64,000 nt of DNA from Desertimonas sp963786985 (GTDB taxonomy: Bacteria; Actinomycetota; Acidimicrobiia; Acidimicrobiales; Ilumatobacteraceae). The notes under the pieces are model-generated. The model saw only the letters and a list, made by a program, of their open reading frames with translations, did no database searches and was not told the DNA's origin. The position numbers and the translations under genes are program-made. The number at the start of each line of letters is the position of its first letter. Positions within the stretch are counted from its first letter, which is position 1. The DNA is taken from positions 124,001-188,000 of the forward strand of contig CAWBBL010000018.1 in assembly GCA_963786985.1 (NCBI GenBank), read 5' to 3'. Positions 25,774 to 35,067 of the stretch are shown piece by piece.

Positions 25774-26514
25774 GTGAGGTCGCGCTCCGCGGTGTCGTCA
25801 AGGAGTTCGGCAGCTGTCCGCGTGCTCGACGGCATCGATCTCGACGTACCGAGTGGTTCGGCGGTCACGCTGATCGGCGCTTCGGGGTCGGGCAAGAGCA
25901 CGTTGCTGCGGTGCATCAATCTGCTCGAACCGATCGACGACGGCTACATCACGATCGACGGCGTCGACATCAGCGAGCCGGGCCTCGATCCCAACCCGAT
26001 CCGTCGCCGCATCGGCATGGTCTTCCAGAGCTTCAACCTGTTCCCCCACCTGAACGTCGTCGAGAACATCACGCTCGCGCCGCGCAAGCTGCGCCTCGCC
26101 AACACCACCGCCGCCAACGAGCGGGCGCGGCAGTTGCTCACCAGGCTGGGGCTCGGCGACAAGGCCAACGCCTACCCCGATCAGCTGTCCGGAGGCCAGC
26201 AGCAGCGCGTCGCGATCGCCCGCTCGCTGGCCATGGACCCGGCCGTGATGCTGCTCGACGAGATCACCTCGGCGCTCGACCCCGAGCTCGTCGGGGAGGT
26301 ACTCGACGTCGTGCGTGACCTGCGCGGCGCCGGGATGACGATGGTCATCGCCACCCACGAGATGGGATTCGCCGGGGAGATCTCCGACACCGTGTGCTTC
26401 CTCGATGCCGGACGCATCGTCGAGTCCGGCCCCCCGGCGCAGCTCTTCGGCGCCCCGACCGAGGCACGCACCCAGGCGTTCCTCACCCGCGTCGTCGAGT
26501 CCGGCCGACTGTGA
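25774..26514 (+). CDS. Amino-acid ABC transporter ATP-binding protein (GlnQ/HisP type), 5' frameshift
   Basis: The natural start is the ATG at 25770, overlapping the permease stop (ATGA): MSEVALRGVVKEFG. Near 25815 one surplus T (AGCTGTCC) shifts it out of frame; without it the protein reads KEFGSVRVLDGIDLDV. The displayed frame begins at a GTG at 25774 and has a wrong first dozen residues. Functional motifs are intact: Walker A GASGSGKST, signature LSGGQQQRVAIARS, Walker B VMLLDEITSALDPE, switch His in IATHEMGF. It energises uptake by the two genes upstream. I treat the shift as probable sequence error. Confidence 0.85.
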   Translation: MRSRSAVSSRSSAAVRVLDGIDLDVPSGSAVTLIGASGSGKSTLLRCINLLEPIDDGYITIDGVDISEPGLDPNPIRRRIGMVFQSFNLFPHLNVVENITLAPRKLRLANTTAANERARQLLTRLGLGDKANAYPDQLSGGQQQRVAIARSLAMDPAVMLLDEITSALDPELVGEVLDVVRDLRGAGMTMVIATHEMGFAGEISDTVCFLDAGRIVESGPPAQLFGAPTEARTQAFLTRVVESGRL

Positions 26515-26520
26515 CCCACC

Positions 26521-26594
26521 ATCTGGGGAAGATCCGTGTCAATCGCCCTTCTGGGGAACGATCCTGTCAGGCCCTGACACGAAACTTCCCCAGG
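26521..26594. repeat. Three-arm palindromic repeat, family A copy 3 (inverted)
   Basis: Order forward (26521-), forward (TCTGGGGAACGATCCTGTCA near 26550) and reverse (TGACACGAAACTTCCCCAG). Its reverse complement matches copies 1 and 2 in order and spacing, so it is inserted in the other orientation. Confidence 0.85.
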
Positions 26595-26608
26595 TCACGG
26601 GCCAGAAC

Positions 26609-29224
26609 GTGGCCAACGCGTCGATAGCGTCGAAGGTCGTGTCTGCACCCCCCGCCGTCACTCGCTATCCGTTCGTCGCCTGGCTGGAGCGGCGGAGCCG
26701 ACGGCAGATCGCCATCGCCGTCGCCGTCGCCGCGGTGTATGTCGGCTGGCGTGGACTGCGCGTCCTTGCCGGCGCCGTCCTCGATCGTTGGTGGCTGCAG
26801 ACGGTCACCGACGCACCGGTGTGGCGCAACCTCGTATACGCCAAGGCCGAACTCGCCGTCCTGGCGGTCATTGGTACCGTGATCGTTGTCGGCGGATCGC
26901 TGTGGCTGGTGCGGCGCCGTGGCGCCGTGCCCGATGAAGCAGTCGGCGGGATTGTTCGTCGCTACCGGGGGCGAATGGGTCCCGCCCATCAGTGGCTGCT
27001 GATCGCCGTCGTGGGAGTGCTCGCATGGCGGATCGGTGTCGCGGCGACCGCCTCTTGGCAAGAGTGGCTGCTGTTCCTCCACGGCGGTTCGGTCGGGCGC
27101 CAGGTCCCCGAGCTCGGCGGTGACCTCGGCGACTACCTGTTCCGCCTGCCGTTCCTCGCCGTGGTCAGCGCCTGGCTGCGCCAGCTGCTCGTCGTCGCAT
27201 TTGTCCTCACGCTGTTCGCCTCGGCGGTCGCCGGCGAGTTGCGATGGCCGTGGAGCCACCCGGACCGGCGACGCGCCCGGACGGCGGCTCTCGCCCACCT
27301 CGCCGTGCTCGCTGCCCTGCTCGCCGCCGTCCAGGCCCTCGACGACGTCTTCGTTCGGCGCCCGATGCAGGCGGTCAATCCGTCCGGATCGTTCGTCGGC
27401 GCCGGTTTCACCGAACTGAACGTCGTTGTTCGTGCCTCCTGGCTGCTGGCCGTGCTCGCCATTGCCGCTGGGTTCGCCCTGGTGATCGCGGCGCGACGGC
27501 GCTGGTGGCGATTCGCTGTCGGCGTCGTCGCGGTGACGGCCATTGCCCACCTCGCCGGTTTCGTGGCGATACCCGGCGTCGTCGACCGGTTCGTCGTCGC
27601 CCCGGCGGAGGCGGCCCGCCAGTTGCCCTACCTCGACCACAACCTCGAAGCGACGCGCCACGCGTTCCTCCTCGACTCCGTCGTCGACACGGGTCGCCAG
27701 CTCGACGACGGCATCGACACCCTCGACGCGACATCCGCCGCGGCGGTCTCGCGCACCCCGCTGTGGGATGTCGCCCAGCTGGCTCCGGCCCTGCAGGTCC
27801 TCCAGGGTCACACCGCCACGCGGATCACCGATCTCGACCTCGACCGCTACGAGATCGGCAACGAGGTTCACCCAGTGATGGTCGCCGCCCGCTCGGCGAG
27901 CCGCAACGACCTGCCTGAGCGCGGGTGGGTCCAAGAACACCTCGTCTACACCCATGGCGACGGCGTGGTTGCCGTGCCCGCCGACCGCCCCGACGCCGAC
28001 GGCCGTCCGGATGTCGATTCGTTGACCGACGAGCTCTCCGTCGCCCATCCCGAGCTGTACTTCGGCGAGGGCCTCGCCGGCTGGTACGCGATCGTCGACA
28101 CCGACCGCACGGAGCAGGGCGGAACCACGTTCTCGGCGGACACGGGGATCGAGATGTCCTCGCCGATCGAGCATGCCGTATTGGCCCTCGCCACCGGTGA
28201 CGTCGAACCGTTGCTCTCCAGCGAACTGACGACGGATTCGCAGCTGCTCTACCGCCGCGACGTCAACGAGCGGTTGGCGGGGCTCGCCCCGTGGGCCACG
28301 TTCGGCAGTGATCCGTATCCGGTCATCACCGGCGACCGGGTGGTCTGGGTCGTCGACGGGTACACGACGGCGGCGACCTATCCGTACTCGCAGTTCACCG
28401 ACTTCAAGGGAGCCACGGTGAACTACGCCCACGCGTCGTTGAAGGCGACGGTCGACGCCTACGACGGCACCGTCCATCTCTACCGGACAGAACTCGGCGG
28501 CAGCAACGATCCGATCCTCGACGCCTGGGAGGGCATCTTCCCGGGTCTCGTCGAGCCGATCGCGGCGATGCCGGCAGCGGTTCGCGATCACCTCCTGTAT
28601 CCCCCGGACCTCCTCACCGTCCAGGCGCAGCTCCTCGGCCGTTATCACGTGGACCGGGCCGAAACGCTGTTCAACGGCACGCAACGGTGGTCGCCGTCGG
28701 CTGCGGCCCCAACCGGCGTGGCCACTGGATCTCCGGGCACCTCGACACAGGTGGCGATGTTCCAGCCGGCGGGGGACCTCGGGCTCGATGGACACCTCGT
28801 GTCGGCGATGCCGTTCAGCCCCGGCGCGGGAGCGACAACGAGCTCGGCTCGCGACCGGCTCGCCGCCGTCGCCTTGGCGGACAACGACGGAGCCGGGCAG
28901 ATCGACCTCGTCTCCATCATCCCCGATTCCGGTCGCGAGGTGGCAACGCCGCTCGTCGCCCAGAGCGCGATCGACGCCGATCCGCAGATCGCCCAGCAGC
29001 TCACCCTGCTCAACGCCAACGGGTCCGTCGTCAGCTTCGGCCCGATGACACCGCTCGTGCTCGACGGCGGGGTCGTCTGGGTTCGCTCGATGATCGTGTC
29101 CGGAACAGCCGCCACGACAGCACCGCGTCTCTACGGCGTGGTCGCCGTCTCGCACGGCCTCGTCGGCTTCGGGCCGGATACTGCCGCGGCGATCGACGAC
29201 GCGGTGTCGCAGCAGTCCGCCTGA
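26609..29224 (+). CDS. UPF0182 family integral membrane protein
   Basis: About 871 residues from a GTG at 26609; a GTG at 26639 with AAGG close upstream is equally possible. Seven or so membrane helices lie in the first 330 residues (IAIAVAVAAVYVGWRGL, LAVLAVIGTVIVVGGSLWLV, LLIAVVGVLAWRIGVAATA and more). The large extracytoplasmic part carries the family patterns IPGVVDRFVVAPAEAARQLPYL, VYTHGDGVVAVPADR, YFGEGLAGWYAIVDT and WVVDGYTTAATYPYSQF. The family (COG1615) is near-universal in actinobacteria; its role is unknown. The 3' end converges with the polysaccharide ABC ATPase, 17 bp apart. Confidence 0.9.
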   Translation: MANASIASKVVSAPPAVTRYPFVAWLERRSRRQIAIAVAVAAVYVGWRGLRVLAGAVLDRWWLQTVTDAPVWRNLVYAKAELAVLAVIGTVIVVGGSLWLVRRRGAVPDEAVGGIVRRYRGRMGPAHQWLLIAVVGVLAWRIGVAATASWQEWLLFLHGGSVGRQVPELGGDLGDYLFRLPFLAVVSAWLRQLLVVAFVLTLFASAVAGELRWPWSHPDRRRARTAALAHLAVLAALLAAVQALDDVFVRRPMQAVNPSGSFVGAGFTELNVVVRASWLLAVLAIAAGFALVIAARRRWWRFAVGVVAVTAIAHLAGFVAIPGVVDRFVVAPAEAARQLPYLDHNLEATRHAFLLDSVVDTGRQLDDGIDTLDATSAAAVSRTPLWDVAQLAPALQVLQGHTATRITDLDLDRYEIGNEVHPVMVAARSASRNDLPERGWVQEHLVYTHGDGVVAVPADRPDADGRPDVDSLTDELSVAHPELYFGEGLAGWYAIVDTDRTEQGGTTFSADTGIEMSSPIEHAVLALATGDVEPLLSSELTTDSQLLYRRDVNERLAGLAPWATFGSDPYPVITGDRVVWVVDGYTTAATYPYSQFTDFKGATVNYAHASLKATVDAYDGTVHLYRTELGGSNDPILDAWEGIFPGLVEPIAAMPAAVRDHLLYPPDLLTVQAQLLGRYHVDRAETLFNGTQRWSPSAAAPTGVATGSPGTSTQVAMFQPAGDLGLDGHLVSAMPFSPGAGATTSSARDRLAAVALADNDGAGQIDLVSIIPDSGREVATPLVAQSAIDADPQIAQQLTLLNANGSVVSFGPMTPLVLDGGVVWVRSMIVSGTAATTAPRLYGVVAVSHGLVGFGPDTAAAIDDAVSQQSA

Positions 29225-29241
29225 CCGATCAAGGCGGCAGT

Positions 29242-30006
29242 TCAGGACTTGCTGTAGGCCTCGAGGACGTCGTCGACGGGGCCGTCGGCGACGAGCTGGC
29301 CAGCCTCGATCCAGAGCGCCCGAGTGCACTGGCGGGAAATCTCGTCCATCGAGTGGCTGACGAGCATCAAGGTTCCGGCATGGGAGACGATCTCCTCGAT
29401 GCGTTCCTTCGATTTCGCCCGGAACGCCTTGTCGCCGACCGAGAGGGCCTCGTCGATGAGCAGGATCCTCGGCTTGACGGACGTGGCGATGGCGAAGTGC
29501 AGGCGAGCCCGCATCCCTGACGAGTACGTCCGCAGCGGCCGGTTGATCGCCTCGCCGATGTCGGTGAACTCGACGATCTCGTCGATCTTGTCATTGACTT
29601 CGCTGTTCGACATGCCGAGAGCCAGGCACCCGAGCCGGATGTTGCGATAGCCGGTGGCGGCAGCGATGAGCGTCGCCCCGACGCCGAGCAGCTTGGGTTC
29701 CTCGGACACGAGGACCTCACCGCTCGTCGGCGCGAGCATCCCGGCGAGGGCGGCGAGGAGCGTCGACTTGCCGGAGCCGTTGGGGCCAACAACGCCGATC
29801 GCATCGCCCTCGGCCGCGTCGAACGAGACGCCCTTGAGGGCGTGAACCATGCTGCGCCCCGTGCCCTGTTTGGTGACGAGGCGCTGGCGGAGCGCGGCCC
29901 GACGGTCCTCGAACACCTCGTAGTCGAGGACGAGATCGCGAACCCTGATCGTCAGCTTCGGCACCGCCGTGGCGACCGCCGTCTCGGCGGTGGGTTCCGC
30001 CATCAT
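29242..30006 (-). CDS. Polysaccharide/teichoic-acid ABC exporter, ATP-binding protein
   Basis: 254 residues. Walker A GPNGSGKSTLLAALAG, signature YSSGMRARLHFAIA, Walker B ILLIDEALSVGDKAF and switch VSHSMDEI are those of the TagH/Wzt/RfbE group, which export cell-surface polymers with a separate permease. The N-terminal LVLDYEVFEDRRAALRQRL is a family insertion. There is no C-terminal carbohydrate-binding domain as in long Wzt, so export probably does not require a chain-end cap. It overlaps the permease gene by 4 bp. Confidence 0.9.
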   Translation of the reverse strand: MMAEPTAETAVATAVPKLTIRVRDLVLDYEVFEDRRAALRQRLVTKQGTGRSMVHALKGVSFDAAEGDAIGVVGPNGSGKSTLLAALAGMLAPTSGEVLVSEEPKLLGVGATLIAAATGYRNIRLGCLALGMSNSEVNDKIDEIVEFTDIGEAINRPLRTYSSGMRARLHFAIATSVKPRILLIDEALSVGDKAFRAKSKERIEEIVSHAGTLMLVSHSMDEISRQCTRALWIEAGQLVADGPVDDVLEAYSKS

Positions 30007-30851
30007 GATCGTCCGTACCGCGACTCGGCAGTGCGGAAGTACCAGAAGCCGAACACGAGAATGGCGACCGCCCCGACGACGCCCTTGAGGAGGTCGCCGT
30101 CGTACACCGGCATCCCCATGAACACGTAGCGGTACATGTCGATGATGCCGATCAGCGGGTTGAGCCGGATCAACGTCGGCAGCAAGTTTCCGGCCCGATC
30201 GCTGGTCAGGAACTGCTCGAGCGGGAACATCACCCCCGACAGGTACATCAGCAGGCGGAACACGAACGGGATGATCTGCTGAACGTCGCGAAAGCTGTCG
30301 TTGAGCCGGGCGGCGATCAAGGCACCCCCCAAGTTGAGGCCCGAGTGCAGCACGACGATCGCCGGCAAGAGCAGCCAGCGCAACCCAACTCCTTCACCCG
30401 TGGCAATTGCGACCGCGGCGATCACGACGAGCTCGAAGGCGAACGTGTACAGCTTGGACATGATCACCGAGAACGGCAGCAGGGCGCGAGGAAAGCGGAT
30501 CGAGCGCATCAACCCCTGATTGGCGGAGATCGCCGTCGCTCCGCCGAGCACGCACCGCGTCGTCAGATTGAAGACGAACACGCCCACCATCAGAAACAAG
30601 ATGTAGTTGTCAATGCCCCTGCTGACGTCGAGCATCACCCCGAACACGAGGTAGTAGACGGCCACCGAGAGCATCGGATTGGCGAGGTGCCAGAGGTTGC
30701 CGAGGAGGGTGTCCTGATGCGTCGAGCGCACCTCCTCGAAGGGCAAGGCGACCGCGAAGTCGCGACGCGCCCACATCGCGGCGAGGTACTCCCTCGCCGG
30801 CATCACCGTGGTCAACGGACGCAGGTCGGCGGCGGGGTCAGCGATGCTCAT
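30003..30851 (-). CDS. Polysaccharide ABC exporter permease (ABC-2 type)
   Basis: 282 residues with six predicted helices, the TagG/Wzm pattern. The N-terminus (FALPFEEVRSTHQDTLLGNL-WHLANPMLSVAVYYLVFG) has the amphipathic gate segment; later LPFSVIMSKLYTFAFELVVI and IPFVFRLLMYLSGVMFPLEQF are family hallmarks. With the downstream ATPase it should flip a lipid-linked glycan; the glycosyltransferases at 2.8-5.5 kb may belong to such a pathway but are not adjacent. Confidence 0.88.
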   Translation of the reverse strand: MSIADPAADLRPLTTVMPAREYLAAMWARRDFAVALPFEEVRSTHQDTLLGNLWHLANPMLSVAVYYLVFGVMLDVSRGIDNYILFLMVGVFVFNLTTRCVLGGATAISANQGLMRSIRFPRALLPFSVIMSKLYTFAFELVVIAAVAIATGEGVGLRWLLLPAIVVLHSGLNLGGALIAARLNDSFRDVQQIIPFVFRLLMYLSGVMFPLEQFLTSDRAGNLLPTLIRLNPLIGIIDMYRYVFMGMPVYDGDLLKGVVGAVAILVFGFWYFRTAESRYGRS

Positions 30852-30921
30852 ACGGCCGCCAAGACGCTATCCCCCGCCACCGCCGCCACCCCGCCTTCGC
30901 GCGCCGGCCGCGAGCAGGTCG

Positions 30922-31356
30922 TCAGGTCGTGACCTCGAGGGTGATCTCGACGCCAGTCAGCGCCTTGCTGACCGGGCAGCTCGCTTTCGCGGTCTCCGCC
31001 GCCTCGCGGAACGCGTCGGCGTCGAGGCCGTCGACATCACCGGACACGCCGAGGGTGATCCCCGTGAGCCGGAACCCGCCAGCGGGATCGGGGCCGAGGC
31101 CGACGGTGGCGGTGACGTCGAGCGTCCGCGGGGTACCACCAGCGCGCGCCACCAACGCCGACAACGACATGGCGTAGCAGGCTGAGTGGGCGGCGGCAAT
31201 CAGCTCCTCGGGGCTCGTTGCCCCGCCGGCGTCGTCGGCGGCCCGCTTGGGAAACGACACCTCGAACGTGCCGACCCCCGAGCTGGTCATGTCAATCTTG
31301 CCGGAACCTTGTTCGAGCGTTCCGGTCCAGGCGGTGCGAGCTGTACGTGTGGGCAT
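30922..31356 (-). CDS. OsmC family peroxiredoxin
   Basis: 144 residues from ATG 31356 (MPTRTARTAWTGTLEQGSGK); the frame extends to 31380. The two catalytic cysteines are in AAAHSACYAMSL and ASCPVSKALTG. Members reduce organic hydroperoxides with thiols. The hydrophobic pocket sequence and TSPEELIAAAHSACYAM favour the OsmC over the Ohr branch. It is near tpx but on the opposite strand. Confidence 0.92.
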   Translation of the reverse strand: MPTRTARTAWTGTLEQGSGKIDMTSSGVGTFEVSFPKRAADDAGGATSPEELIAAAHSACYAMSLSALVARAGGTPRTLDVTATVGLGPDPAGGFRLTGITLGVSGDVDGLDADAFREAAETAKASCPVSKALTGVEITLEVTT

Positions 31357-31515
31357 GGAGAAGACGGTATCCGCGGTCAACGAGGCATCGACTGGAAGCG
31401 ATCGCGCAACGTCTTCTGGGCGAACTTGTCGACGCTCGTTTCGGGCCCTTCGTCGACGAAGCCACGGCCGGCGTGATCGGGGAACACATCGAACGCCCTA
31501 TAGCGTCAGTCGGCC

Positions 31516-32166
31516 ATGAGCACGGCCGACGCGGGCGACCTCGCCGAGCCGCACGTACGTCCGTGGTGGGCTCCCCTGACGATCGTCGGCTTTGTCGCCC
31601 TCGTCATCTGCACGAACATCGCCAATGCCGTGTGGGCGCGCTGGGCCATCAGCAATCCCGAGGGTCTGCTCGTGCTCAGCTCACGGCAGCGCTACCTCGC
31701 CTTGGCGGTGACGAACGACATCGGCGTCGTCCAATACGTCGTCATCGGCACGCTGCGCATCGCCGCCGCCTTCGTGGTCTGCCACCTCGCCGGACGGGCC
31801 TACCGCGACGACCTGCTCAGGCTGTTCACTCGCTACCTCGGGTTCACCCCGGAGGCCCTCGATGCCTACCACCAGGCGCTGGACAAGGCCGAAGTGTTCG
31901 TGATCCCGTTCTTCGCCGGCAGCAACATCGTCGCCGTGCTGACCGGGATCCGGCGTACCCATCCGCTCAAGCTCGCCGTCCTCCTGGCGATCGGGATCGC
32001 TGGTCGGCTGGCCCTGATCTGGTGGCTGGCCACGGCGTTCGAGGGACCGCTCGAAGACTTCCTGGGTTGGGTCCAGCGCTACCAGTGGTGGGTCGTGATC
32101 GCCTCCGTCGCCGCCGTCGTGCTGATCAACGTGCGCAACTATCGCCGCGGCTCGTCACAACGCTGA
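31516..32166 (+). CDS. Membrane protein, VTT/SNARE-associated-like, unknown function
   Basis: 216 residues from ATG 31516. About five hydrophobic segments: WWAPLTIVGFVALVICTNIA, VVQYVVIGTLRIAAAFVVCH, AEVFVIPFFAGSNIVAVLTG, LAVLLAIGIAGRLALIWWLA and WWVVIASVAAVVLI. The middle part (VIPFFAGSNIVAVLTGI ... AGRLALIWWL) resembles DedA/VTT proteins, which move lipids across membranes, but the central motif is weak. It ends 25 bp before tpx and may share a transcript. Confidence 0.6.
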   Translation: MSTADAGDLAEPHVRPWWAPLTIVGFVALVICTNIANAVWARWAISNPEGLLVLSSRQRYLALAVTNDIGVVQYVVIGTLRIAAAFVVCHLAGRAYRDDLLRLFTRYLGFTPEALDAYHQALDKAEVFVIPFFAGSNIVAVLTGIRRTHPLKLAVLLAIGIAGRLALIWWLATAFEGPLEDFLGWVQRYQWWVVIASVAAVVLINVRNYRRGSSQR

Positions 32167-32191
32167 GGAGTGCTGCCAGACTGGCGGCCAT

Positions 32192-32692
32192 ATGGCTGAG
32201 ATCACCTTTCGCGGCAACCCCATCCACACCGTCGGCGAGCTGCCCGAGGCGGGCGCCGCGGCACCGGCGTTCACGCTGACCGGCACCGACCTCGGTGAGG
32301 TGTCCAAGGACACCTACGCCGGCCAGCCGGTCGTTCTGAACATCTTTCCGTCGATCGATACCCAGGTGTGTGCCACGAGCGTGCGCACGTTCAACGAGCG
32401 TGTCGCCGACAACGGGGTCACTGTGCTCTGCGTCTCCCAGGACCTGCCGTTCGCCGCGGCCCGTTTCTGCGGTGCCGAAGGGATCGAGAACGTCAAGACG
32501 GCCTCGACGTTCCGCAGCTCGTTCGGCGCCGACTACGGGGTCACGATCACGGACGGCCCACTCGCCGGGCTGCTCGCTCGGTCCGTGGTCGTCCTCGATG
32601 GCGACGGCAACGTCGCGTACACCGAGCTCGTTCCGGAGATCGCCCAAGAGCCGAACTACGACGCGGCCCTCGACGCGGTCAGCGCCCTCTAG
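32192..32692 (+). CDS. tpx: Thiol peroxidase Tpx
   Basis: 166 residues. Peroxidatic C60 lies in FPSIDTQVCATSVRTF and resolving C93 in ARFCGAEG, the spacing typical of atypical 2-Cys Tpx. It reduces alkyl hydroperoxides using thioredoxin. The fixed motifs GNPIHTVGELP and YTELVPEIAQEPNYD are also present. Repeat B2 follows in the convergent gap to dapB. Confidence 0.95.
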   Translation: MAEITFRGNPIHTVGELPEAGAAAPAFTLTGTDLGEVSKDTYAGQPVVLNIFPSIDTQVCATSVRTFNERVADNGVTVLCVSQDLPFAAARFCGAEGIENVKTASTFRSSFGADYGVTITDGPLAGLLARSVVVLDGDGNVAYTELVPEIAQEPNYDAALDAVSAL

Positions 32693-32718
32693 CGAACCGC
32701 GGCGACCCCGCGTGCCCG

Positions 32719-32795
32719 TTCTGGGCGGCCTGCGGTCCATTCCCCGATCCGGGCGGCTTCCGGTCCGGATTACCGGCGTTCCGCCGCCCAGATCC
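32719..32795. repeat. Three-arm palindromic repeat, family B copy 2 (inverted)
   Basis: Forward TTCTGGGCGGCCTGCGGTCC, forward GGGCGGCTTCCGGTCC, reverse CCGCCGCCCAGATC: the reverse-complement order of copies 1 and 3. It lies between the convergent ends of tpx and dapB. Confidence 0.8.
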
Positions 32796-32806
32796 AGTGA
32801 TCGCCC

Positions 32807-33580
32807 TCACACGTCGAGCAGCGCGTCGAGGCCGATCGTCAGACCGGGCAACTCGGCGATCCGCTTGCAGGCGAGCAGCACACCGGGCATGAAGCTCCCG
32901 CGGTCGTAGCTGTCTTGGCGCAGCGTCAGGGTTTGCCCGCTGGCCCCGAAGATGACCTCCTGGTGGGCGACCATGCCACGCATCCGCACGGCGTGGATGT
33001 GGATCCCGGCGGGACCGGCGGCGCCCCGTGCGGCCTCGAGCGTCTCTTTTGTCGTCGGGTCGGCGGCCCAGTCTCCTGACGCGTCGGCGATTCGCTGGGC
33101 CGTCGTGATCGCCGTGCCCGATGGTGCATCGACCTTGCCGTCGTGATGCAGCTCGATGATCTCGACGGTGTCGAAGAACGGCGCGGCGAGTTCGCTGAGA
33201 CGCATCAGCAGGACGGCGGAGATCGAAAAATTGGCGGCGACGATGGCGTGCCCGCTCTCCGGTGTGGCTGCGGCGGACGCGAAGGCAGCGAGGTCGGCGT
33301 CGGAGAGCCCGGACGTGCCGACGATCGTGTGGATCCCGTGGCCGAGCAGCACCGGCACGTTGTCCCGCGCCGCGGATGCGGTGGTGAAGTCGACGACCAC
33401 CTCACACTCTGCGGCGGCGAACTCGTCGACACTCGCCGCCACGGTGACTCCGCCGACGATCTGGGCGGCCGCGCTGGGATCGACGGCGGCGACCAGTTCT
33501 AGGGCGTCGTCAGCGTTGATCGCGCGGCAGGCGGTCGCCCCCATCCGTCCGCCGGCGCCACACACCCCGACGCGGATCAT
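32807..33580 (-). CDS. dapB: 4-hydroxy-tetrahydrodipicolinate reductase
   Basis: 257 residues. NAD(P)-binding GVCGAGGRMG is at residues 6-14 and the active-site signature ELHHDGKVDAPSGTA has H145, H146 and K149. It reduces the dapA product in lysine/diaminopimelate synthesis. Its start is 1 bp after the DinB stop. In many bacteria dapB follows pnp and the M16 protease gene; here two genes intervene on the same strand. Confidence 0.94.
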   Translation of the reverse strand: MIRVGVCGAGGRMGATACRAINADDALELVAAVDPSAAAQIVGGVTVAASVDEFAAAECEVVVDFTTASAARDNVPVLLGHGIHTIVGTSGLSDADLAAFASAAATPESGHAIVAANFSISAVLLMRLSELAAPFFDTVEIIELHHDGKVDAPSGTAITTAQRIADASGDWAADPTTKETLEAARGAAGPAGIHIHAVRMRGMVAHQEVIFGASGQTLTLRQDSYDRGSFMPGVLLACKRIAELPGLTIGLDALLDV

Positions 33581-33581
33581 C

Positions 33582-34097
33582 TCAGCGAACGTCCCACAGG
33601 TGGTGCACGGGGTCGTGGATCAGGTAGCGGGCGAACGTCTCGACCGTGAACCGGGCACCGTCGCTGCGTCGCCCGCAGCGCCCGAGTTGATCGGGGCGCA
33701 CAGCATCCAAGCTCGCCGCCATCGCCTCGGCAGCCGCGAGGAGTTGATCACTGACGACTGCCGGGTCCTGCTCGGCGTAGCGATCGGCGAGGGCGGCCTC
33801 GTCCTGATCCCAGTTCGCGAACAGCGGGTCGTCATCGTCGAGCATCAGATGGAGACGCCGGTCGAACAGGCGGAACACGTCGCGCACATGGCAGCCGTAC
33901 TCCAACGGTGACCAGCGATCGGGGCTCGGTCGTTGCCGCGCATCTTGTCGGCCCAGGACAGCCGGCCATCGCGCCGCGTTGTCCCGGACGAGATCGGCCG
34001 CCTCCGGCACCGACACCGTCGAAGCGTCGAACCCGCACTCCGGGCATCGGCGCTGGAGCACCCACGTCCAGTCCTTGGTGTCCGGTTCGATCGACAT
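33582..34097 (-). CDS. DinB-like / mycothiol-dependent maleylpyruvate isomerase-fold protein
   Basis: 171 residues. It opens DTKDWTWVLQRRCPECGFDA with a CxxC pair, then a helix-bundle with metal-ligand histidines in EYGCHVRDVF and LIHDPVHHLWDV, as in actinobacterial DinB-superfamily enzymes. These often use mycothiol or bacillithiol as a cofactor. The specific reaction is unknown. It is cotranscribed with dapB (1-bp spacing), probably without a metabolic link. Confidence 0.8.
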   Translation of the reverse strand: MSIEPDTKDWTWVLQRRCPECGFDASTVSVPEAADLVRDNAARWPAVLGRQDARQRPSPDRWSPLEYGCHVRDVFRLFDRRLHLMLDDDDPLFANWDQDEAALADRYAEQDPAVVSDQLLAAAEAMAASLDAVRPDQLGRCGRRSDGARFTVETFARYLIHDPVHHLWDVR

Positions 34098-34132
34098 TCC
34101 GTGAAGCTAGTGCTCGAACATCGGTCGTTGTG

Positions 34133-34184
34133 CGGACGTTGGCGTCCGAAATCGACCAATGACAGAGAAGCGTCCCAGAACGCT
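34133..34184. terminator. Two hairpins after the dehydrogenase gene
   Basis: CGGACG-TTGG-CGTCCG (34133-34148) and AGCGT-CCCAGA-ACGCT (34169-34184). The second overlaps the stop codon of the minus-strand dehydrogenase, and TCTCTGTC follows it on that strand. They fill the 86-bp gap before the DinB gene. Neither has a strong T-run. Confidence 0.4.
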
Positions 34185-35036
34185 CAGGTGGAAGCGGCGG
34201 CGACGACCGTCCAGTCGTGGCCGCCCAGTCCGTCGGCTTCGGCGGCGGACAGTCGCTCCACCGCCACGTCGAGGATCGGCGTCGGCAGGTCGCCGGCCAT
34301 CGCCGACGCGTAGCGCAGATCCTTCAACGCCCAAGTGAGCGCGAAGTTCGGCGCGCGCCGGAGCCTGGCCGTGCGCCGCCCAGGCCATCGTGGTAACTGG
34401 CCCGCCGAGCCGATCGACGAGAGCCTCGCCGACCTCGTCGAGATCGAGTCCGGCCGAACGGGCCATCGCCATCGCCTCGCCGAAGGCGACGAGGTGGGCC
34501 GCCTGGAGAGCGTTGAGCACCAACTTGAACTGCGTACCGCTGCCGACGGGACCGAAGTGCCTGACGGTCGACGAGACGGCGTCGAGGACATCGGCGATCG
34601 ACGCCAGGGTGGCCTCGTCGCCGCCGGCGAGCATGATGAGTGCCCCACTCTCGGCGCCGGCGCGTCCGCCGGTCACCGGCATGTCGAGGAACGGACGGGC
34701 CGCCGACCGGCATGCTTCGGCGAGTTCGGCAACCCAGCCCGGCGAGAGCGTCGCCGAGGTCACGAGCGTCGCCGACTCCGCCGACCCGGCGATGATGCCC
34801 TCGTCGCCGAGCCACACCGATCGCGACGAGACGTCGTCGGCTGTCGCCTCGAACACGACGTCGGCGCCACGAGCCGCATCGGCGGGGGTCGCCGCCAACG
34901 TCGCACCGGCGCCGACGACTTCGGCAGCGTGCTCGGCGGTGCGGTTCCAAACGGCGACCTGGTGGCCGTTGCGTAGGAGGTTGACAGCCATGCCACCACC
35001 GATCACACCGGTTCCGATCACGGCGATCTGGGCCAT
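34184..35036 (-). pseudogene. NAD(P)-dependent beta-hydroxyacid dehydrogenase, one frameshift
   Basis: Starts at 35036: IAVIGTGVIGGGMAVNLLRNG is the Rossmann GxGxxG of the 6-phosphogluconate/3-hydroxyisobutyrate dehydrogenase family. The substrate-binding DMPVTGGRAGAESG and catalytic-Lys motif GSGTQFKLVLNAL are present. After AWAAHGQA the frame shifts near 34355; the remainder (PNFALTWALKDLRYA ... SAAEADGLGGHDWT) is in another frame and stops at 34184. Removing one C from CTCCGG restores it. Normal family length is about 285 residues, which the joined product matches. Substrates include 3-hydroxyisobutyrate and tartronate semialdehyde. Confidence 0.78.
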
Positions 35037-35067
35037 CTTGTGCTCCCGTCGTTGGTGGGACGTCGAA

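Noticed and set aside
26567..29329. 920-codon open frame on the minus strand
   Set aside because: Entirely antisense to UPF0182; Arg/Gly/Asp-rich with no motif, a GC-bias shadow.
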